NCBI RefSeq assembly: GCF_963675975.1
Contig: NZ_OY780939.1
Span: forward strand, 1,550,001-1,614,000
Length of the DNA: 64,000 nucleotides
Source: Halarcobacter sp.
GTDB taxonomy: Bacteria > Campylobacterota > Campylobacteria > Campylobacterales > Arcobacteraceae
Direction: 5' to 3'
Every line of letters begins with the position of its first letter. Position 1 is the first letter of the stretch. This document shows, in pieces, positions 59,435-64,000 of the stretch. The notes beneath the pieces were generated by a model that saw nothing but the letters and a program-made list of their open reading frames with translations, was not told where the DNA came from and made no database searches. The position numbers and the translations under genes are program-made.

Positions 59435-59459
59435 AAATAGGACTATTTTTATCCTATTT
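59435..59459. promoter_or_regulatory. palindromic box before sufB, shared with the nifS promoter
   Basis: A 25-bp element with arms AAATAGGA and TCCTATTT. The 19 bases 59441-59459 (GACTATTTTTATCCTATTT) recur exactly at 61267-61285 before nifS. The left half GACTATTTT resembles the half-site of IscR type 1 boxes, so an Rrf2-type Fe-S sensor is a candidate binder; none is encoded in the window. Confidence 0.5.
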
Positions 59460-59511
59460 CTAAAATTTAATGTAACATATGTTCATTAAAAAAATATTTA
59501 TATGATATTAT

Positions 59512-59548
59512 AACTTTAAAGATTAAATTTTTTTTAATCTTTAAAGTT
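59512..59548 (-). terminator. perfect 16-bp hairpin behind the ABC permease gene
   Basis: Arms 59512-59527 and 59533-59548 are perfectly complementary with a 5-nt loop, one base after the permease stop on the minus strand. No T run follows. It separates this operon from the sufB promoter. Confidence 0.6.
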
Positions 59549-59549
59549 C

Positions 59550-60338
59550 TTACTTAATATTAGACTCTAGTTTATTTGTATAATAAGAGATAGGGTAGGT
59601 TAAAAGTAAATATCCAATTGCCAAGGGGATATAACTTTCAAGTGTAGAGTAGGTGTAAGCGTTTACCTCTTGGGCATTCATAGTAAATTCGCTAATAGAT
59701 ATAATTGATAATAAAGATGAATCTTTTATAATACTTGCAAATTGTCCTGTTAAAGCAGGTAACATTCTTCTAAAGGCTTGTGGAAAAACCACATATCTAT
59801 ACATTTGATAATTTGTCATTCCAAGACTTAGTGCTGTTTCATATTGTTCAAAATCAACTGACTCAATTGCTCCTCTTATGATTTCACAGACATAAGCTCC
59901 TGCAAATAAAGCTAATATAACAACACCTACAACATATCTATTATCCAAACCCAAATTATTTGCAAAAACGTAAAAAAATATCAAAATTTGTACTAAAAGG
60001 GGAGTACCTCTTATAATCTCTATATAAAATTTTGAAAAATATCTAAGTATTAAAAGTTTTGAATTTTGTGCGTAGGCAAAAAATAATCCAATTATAAAAC
60101 TTAATATTAAAGCAAAAAAAGAGATAACTATAGTCATTAAAAAGCCATCTATGAATTTTTGTCTGTATTCATAAACACTGTCCCAATTAAAACTATATGA
60201 GACATTTTTAAACATTAAATAAAATGTAATAAAAACTAAAATTGCGAGAAGTAAAAGGTTAAAAAGGAAGATAGGCTTATCTACCTTTTTATCACCTTTT
60301 AAACCTTTTTCATGGATAAAAAGTTTTTTTATATTCAA
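59550..60338 (-). CDS. polar amino-acid ABC transporter permease
   Basis: 262 aa, about five membrane helices, HisM/GlnP type. FIEIIRGTPLLVQILIFFYVF-like and CEIIRGAIESVDFEQYETALSLGMTNYQMYRYVVFPQAFRRMLPAL, the EAA loop contacting the ATPase, are diagnostic. The first 25 residues are a basic extension. It lies 13 nt after the binding-protein gene. No ATP-binding gene is next to it, so the transporter must borrow or use an unlinked ATPase. Confidence 0.92.
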   Translation of the reverse strand: MNIKKLFIHEKGLKGDKKVDKPIFLFNLLLLAILVFITFYLMFKNVSYSFNWDSVYEYRQKFIDGFLMTIVISFFALILSFIIGLFFAYAQNSKLLILRYFSKFYIEIIRGTPLLVQILIFFYVFANNLGLDNRYVVGVVILALFAGAYVCEIIRGAIESVDFEQYETALSLGMTNYQMYRYVVFPQAFRRMLPALTGQFASIIKDSSLLSIISISEFTMNAQEVNAYTYSTLESYIPLAIGYLLLTYPISYYTNKLESNIK

Positions 60339-60351
60339 TTTTTACAATTTC

Positions 60352-61170
60352 CTAAAAGAAAAATGGAATACCAAGTTCATCAAATGTTTTTTTAGCATCT
60401 GTTAAATATTTTTTAGCAAAGCTATCAAAAGTTCCATCCTCTTTTGCTTTTTTTATAAACTCATTAACTTTTTCTTTTATTGGATCATTTTGTCTTAAAG
60501 CAACACCCCAATATTCAAAATCTTTTTGAAATGGAGTAAGAAGAGGTTTTGTTGTATCCATATGTTTTGCATAATTTTTATAAATTGTTAATTGATCATA
60601 TAAAAACCCATCAGCTTTACCTTGAACAACCTCAAGTACACAAGCAGCTTCTTTATCAAATACTAAAATATCTGCATTTGGTAAATTGTCTTTTGCATAT
60701 AAATGTCCAGTTGAACCTTTTTTAACTGCAACTTTTTTACCTACTACATTTAAATCTTCTATTGAATTAACTTCTGAATCTTTGTTTGCTAATATAGCTA
60801 AAGATGTTTGTGCGTAAGGGATAGAAAAATCTATAGACTTTTTTCTTTCTTCTGTAATAGTCATAGAAGAGATGATTAAATCAATCTTTCCAGTTTTTAG
60901 TGAGGGAATAAGACCATCCCAAGCTATATTTTCAATTACAACTTCTCTATCTAAATATTTACCTAATGCTTTGGCAAAATCAACAGATACTCCTGATGGT
61001 GTTCCGTCTTTATCACTCATTTCAAATGGTGGATATGCTAATTCCATACCAACAGTTAAAACATCTTTTTTCTCAATATCTTTTGTATCAGAAGCAACTT
61101 TTTGCTCACCACATCCAATAAATAGGACACTTATAAATAAAAATAAAAAACCAAAAAATAATTTTTTCAT
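60352..61170 (-). CDS. polar amino-acid ABC transporter substrate-binding lipoprotein
   Basis: 272 aa. The signal ends in lipobox LFIGC with Cys20, anchoring it to the membrane. LTVGMELAYPPFEMSDKDGTPSGVSVDFAKALGKYL and LIISSMTITEERKKSIDFSIPY are SBP family 3 signatures, and AVKKGSTGHLYAK fits too. It captures a polar amino acid such as glutamine, arginine or cystine; the precise ligand is not predictable. First gene of a two-gene transcript. AAAGGTTAT precedes the ATG. Confidence 0.93.
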   Translation of the reverse strand: MKKLFFGFLFLFISVLFIGCGEQKVASDTKDIEKKDVLTVGMELAYPPFEMSDKDGTPSGVSVDFAKALGKYLDREVVIENIAWDGLIPSLKTGKIDLIISSMTITEERKKSIDFSIPYAQTSLAILANKDSEVNSIEDLNVVGKKVAVKKGSTGHLYAKDNLPNADILVFDKEAACVLEVVQGKADGFLYDQLTIYKNYAKHMDTTKPLLTPFQKDFEYWGVALRQNDPIKEKVNEFIKKAKEDGTFDSFAKKYLTDAKKTFDELGIPFFF

Positions 61171-61260
61171 ATTATAACCTTTATAAAATTTGATATATTA
61201 TCTCAGAAGTAAACTTATGTTAAAATTAGAAAAGGAATAGTGTAAAAGTATAATTAAATT

Positions 61261-61295
61261 AATTAAGACTATTTTTATCCTATTTTAATTATAAT
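61261..61295 (+). promoter_or_regulatory. nifS-nifU promoter with the sufB-type box
   Basis: The 19 bases 61267-61285 are identical to those before sufB; here the flanks read AATTAA...TTAATT (61261-61290). TATAAT at 61290-61295 follows directly, so the box covers the -35 region and binding would control transcription. Confidence 0.55.
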
Positions 61296-61326
61296 TTCAA
61301 AATTAAAATTCAAGAGGGTATTTTTT

Positions 61327-62573
<1,247 letters not shown>

Positions 62574-62594
62574 AAAAAGAAGAAGGAATTAATA

Positions 62595-63575
62595 ATGGCA
62601 AAGAATGATTTAATTACTGGTTCAATTTGGGATGAATACTCAAATCAAGTAATCAGAAGAATGGATGATCCAACTCACCAAGGTGAAATTACTGAAGAAA
62701 GAGCAAAAGAATTAGGTGGAAAACTAATTGTTGCTGACTTTGGAGCAGAATCATGTGGTGATGCAGTAAGACTTTACTGGTGTGTTGAAGAAAGTACTGA
62801 TAAGATTTTAGATTCAAAATTTAAATCTTTTGGTTGTGGTACAGCTATTGCTTCATCTGATGCTATGGCAGAGCTTTGTATTGGTAAAACTGTTGATGAA
62901 GCAGTTAGAATTACTAATATTGATGTTGAAAAAGCTTTAAGAGACCATCCAGATGTTCCTGCTGTTCCTCCTCAAAAAATGCACTGTTCAGTTATGGCTT
63001 ATGATGTTATCAAAAAAGCAGCTGGAACTTACAAGGGTGTAGATATGGAATCTTTTGAAGAAGAGTTCATTATCTGTGAGTGTGCAAGGGTTTCTTTAGC
63101 AACTATTCAAGAAGTTATTAAATTAAATGATCTTAAGACTGTTGAAGAGATTACTGATTATACAAAAGCTGGTGCATTTTGTAAGTCATGTATTAAACCA
63201 GGTGGTCATGAAGAAAAAGAGATGTATTTAGTTGATGTACTAGAAAATACAAGAGCTGAAATGGATCATGAAAGAATGAAAACTGCTGCTGATGCTAGTG
63301 AGTCTGGACAATCTTCATTTGATAAAATGACAATTGTACAAAGAATCAAATTAGTAGATGAAGTTTTAGATACTGATATTAGACCAATGCTAATGATGGA
63401 TGGTGGTAATATGGAGATTATTGATATAAAAGAAAATATTCCACATTATGATATCTATATTAGATACTTAGGTGCTTGTAATGGTTGTGCATCGGGTGAT
63501 ACTGGTACACTTTATGCTATTGAATCTGTACTTAAACAAAAAGTTGATGAAAATATTAGAGTTTTACCAATCTAA
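62595..63575 (+). CDS. nifU: NifU Fe-S scaffold protein, full-length
   Basis: 326 aa with three domains: N-terminal IscU-like scaffold (FGAESCGDAVRLYWCVEE, FGCGTAIASSDA, KMHCSVMAYDVI), central [2Fe-2S] BFD-like domain (ICECARVSLATIQEVI, CKSCIKPGG) and C-terminal Nfu domain (MMDGGNMEIIDI, YLGACNGCASGDTGTLYAIE) with the CxxC. It builds clusters with sulfur from NifS and hands them on. Together with the SUF operon 2 kb away, two complete assembly systems lie side by side. A strong terminator follows. Confidence 0.96.
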   Translation: MAKNDLITGSIWDEYSNQVIRRMDDPTHQGEITEERAKELGGKLIVADFGAESCGDAVRLYWCVEESTDKILDSKFKSFGCGTAIASSDAMAELCIGKTVDEAVRITNIDVEKALRDHPDVPAVPPQKMHCSVMAYDVIKKAAGTYKGVDMESFEEEFIICECARVSLATIQEVIKLNDLKTVEEITDYTKAGAFCKSCIKPGGHEEKEMYLVDVLENTRAEMDHERMKTAADASESGQSSFDKMTIVQRIKLVDEVLDTDIRPMLMMDGGNMEIIDIKENIPHYDIYIRYLGACNGCASGDTGTLYAIESVLKQKVDENIRVLPI

Positions 63576-63606
63576 TTAATTTTAAATTAATCAAAACTCC
63601 CCAAAA

Positions 63607-63637
63607 CCTAAGTTGTTTAGTCAACTTAGGTTTTTTT
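63607..63637 (+). terminator. terminator of nifS-nifU
   Basis: Perfect 9-bp stem CCTAAGTTG/CAACTTAGG (63607-63615, 63622-63630), 6-nt loop, followed by seven T. Confidence 0.92.
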
Positions 63638-63722
63638 ATGCTTATGTGAATCTTCGTTCAAAATTAAATTAGAATAAAAGAAAAAATGGATAAAATTTAT
63701 AAAATTATTTTGGGAGAAGTGT

Positions 63723-64000
63723 ATGTTTGGTTTTGGCAAAACTGAGGAAGAATCAGCAAGATTAGCTGCAATGGAAGAAAATTATGCGATTATATCATTT
63801 AAGCCAGATGGAACAATAATTCATGCAAATGATAATTTTTTAAATGCCTTAGGTTATACATTAAATGAAGTAGTAGGAAAACATCATAGAATTTTTTGTG
63901 ACAAAAATTACATAAATACTACAGCATACACTAATTTTTGGAAAGATTTGGCAAGTGGTATATCACAAATAGATGAGTTTGAAAGATTTCATAAAAATGG
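63723..64000 (+). CDS. PAS-domain protein, probably a chemoreceptor (3' truncated by window end)
   Basis: The first 92 codons of a gene starting at ATG 63723, with GGGAGAAG upstream. After 20 residues a PAS domain begins: IISFKPDGTIIHANDNFLNALGY, then EVVGKHHRIFCD and FWKDLASGISQIDEFERFHKNG. This exact style (kHHriFCd, FW..L..G, F.R..k.G) is found in cytoplasmic or Aer-like MCPs with PAS sensors for redox or energy state. The signalling domain lies outside the window, so kinase or cyclase outputs remain possible. Confidence 0.8.
   Translation, partial: MFGFGKTEEESARLAAMEENYAIISFKPDGTIIHANDNFLNALGYTLNEVVGKHHRIFCDKNYINTTAYTNFWKDLASGISQIDEFERFHKN

Noticed and set aside
59512-59548. Perfect 16-bp inverted repeat considered as an attachment site or end of a mobile element
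   Set aside because: Position one base after a stop codon fits a transcription terminator and there is no integrase or cargo.

Overview
This 64 kb window is AT-rich, tightly packed, and reads as chromosome of a member of the Campylobacterota, most likely the Arcobacter group (inference). The grounds are codon use, AAGGA-type ribosome sites, an isolated atpE gene, an ArsS-like histidine kinase, full-length NifU beside NifS, and the many PAS/MCP and P-type ATPase genes. There is no rRNA, prophage, transposase or CRISPR array. One tRNA gene, tRNA-Leu(GAG), is present.

Layout. 1-4376: a same-strand cluster of a membrane-anchored ferritin-like protein, four small glycine-zipper membrane proteins (one of only 30 aa), an unusual P1B-type ATPase with Ser-Cys in place of Cys-Pro-Cys, and a small two-helix membrane protein. 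4420-7056: copA and copZ. 7072-13958: a short hcp under a perfect FNR-type box, a divergent hybrid-type sensor kinase without receiver, a BCCT betaine/choline transporter with ordered palindromes upstream, a GGDEF remnant and an NAD(P)-binding protein. 14070-18606: tRNA-Leu, atpE, an AsmA-like repeat protein, a periplasmic rhodanese and an SDR. 18665-23473: a TetR-regulated RND pump without its own outer-membrane channel. 23492-26022: an NrfJ-like protein, a DMT exporter and an AraC regulator. 26076-30206: nhaA, a Fur-family (Zur-like) regulator, and a divergent znuA plus DUF1007/NicO gene. 30217-34468: two chemoreceptors that share an almost identical 871-bp 3' half. 34521-37181: two transsulfuration-type PLP enzymes. 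37324-40017: SelO and small proteins.

40050-42575: znuC-znuB followed by a HisI-RibA fusion, under an operator matching the one at znuA. 42704-44223: copper delivery to cytochrome oxidase (PCuAC, an unknown, SCO1). 44282-48883: an exported DODA-type dioxygenase with twin palindromes, a second nhaA, an ArsRS-like two-component system and a 25-aa membrane peptide. The TGTCAAG direct repeats lie on both sides of the nhaA-regulator operon. 49206-53165: a Tat-exported molybdenum hydroxylase with its XdhC and MocA maturation factors. 53162-59420: a complete sufBCDSET operon plus an MFS gene, with a multi-hairpin leader between sufB and sufC. 59550-61170: two thirds of a polar amino-acid ABC importer. 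61327-63575: nifS-nifU. 63723-64000: the start of a PAS-domain protein.

How the genes connect. Metal handling dominates. Zinc: a Fur-family regulator, operators of the form TGCAA-N5-TTGCA at znuA and znuC, and a fused pair of zinc-dependent purine-ring hydrolases in the znuCB operon. Copper: copA/copZ export and PCuAC/SCO1 delivery. Iron-sulfur: SUF and NIF machineries 2 kb apart that share a 19-bp promoter motif. Sodium/pH: two nhaA genes, one in an operon with an acid-sensor-like two-component system. The most promising undescribed items are the P-ATPase/ferritin/glycine-zipper cluster, the zinc-linked HisI-RibA fusion, the mutually exclusive hairpins that bury the sufC ribosome site, and the 25-aa peptide gene sharing the two-component system's repeats.
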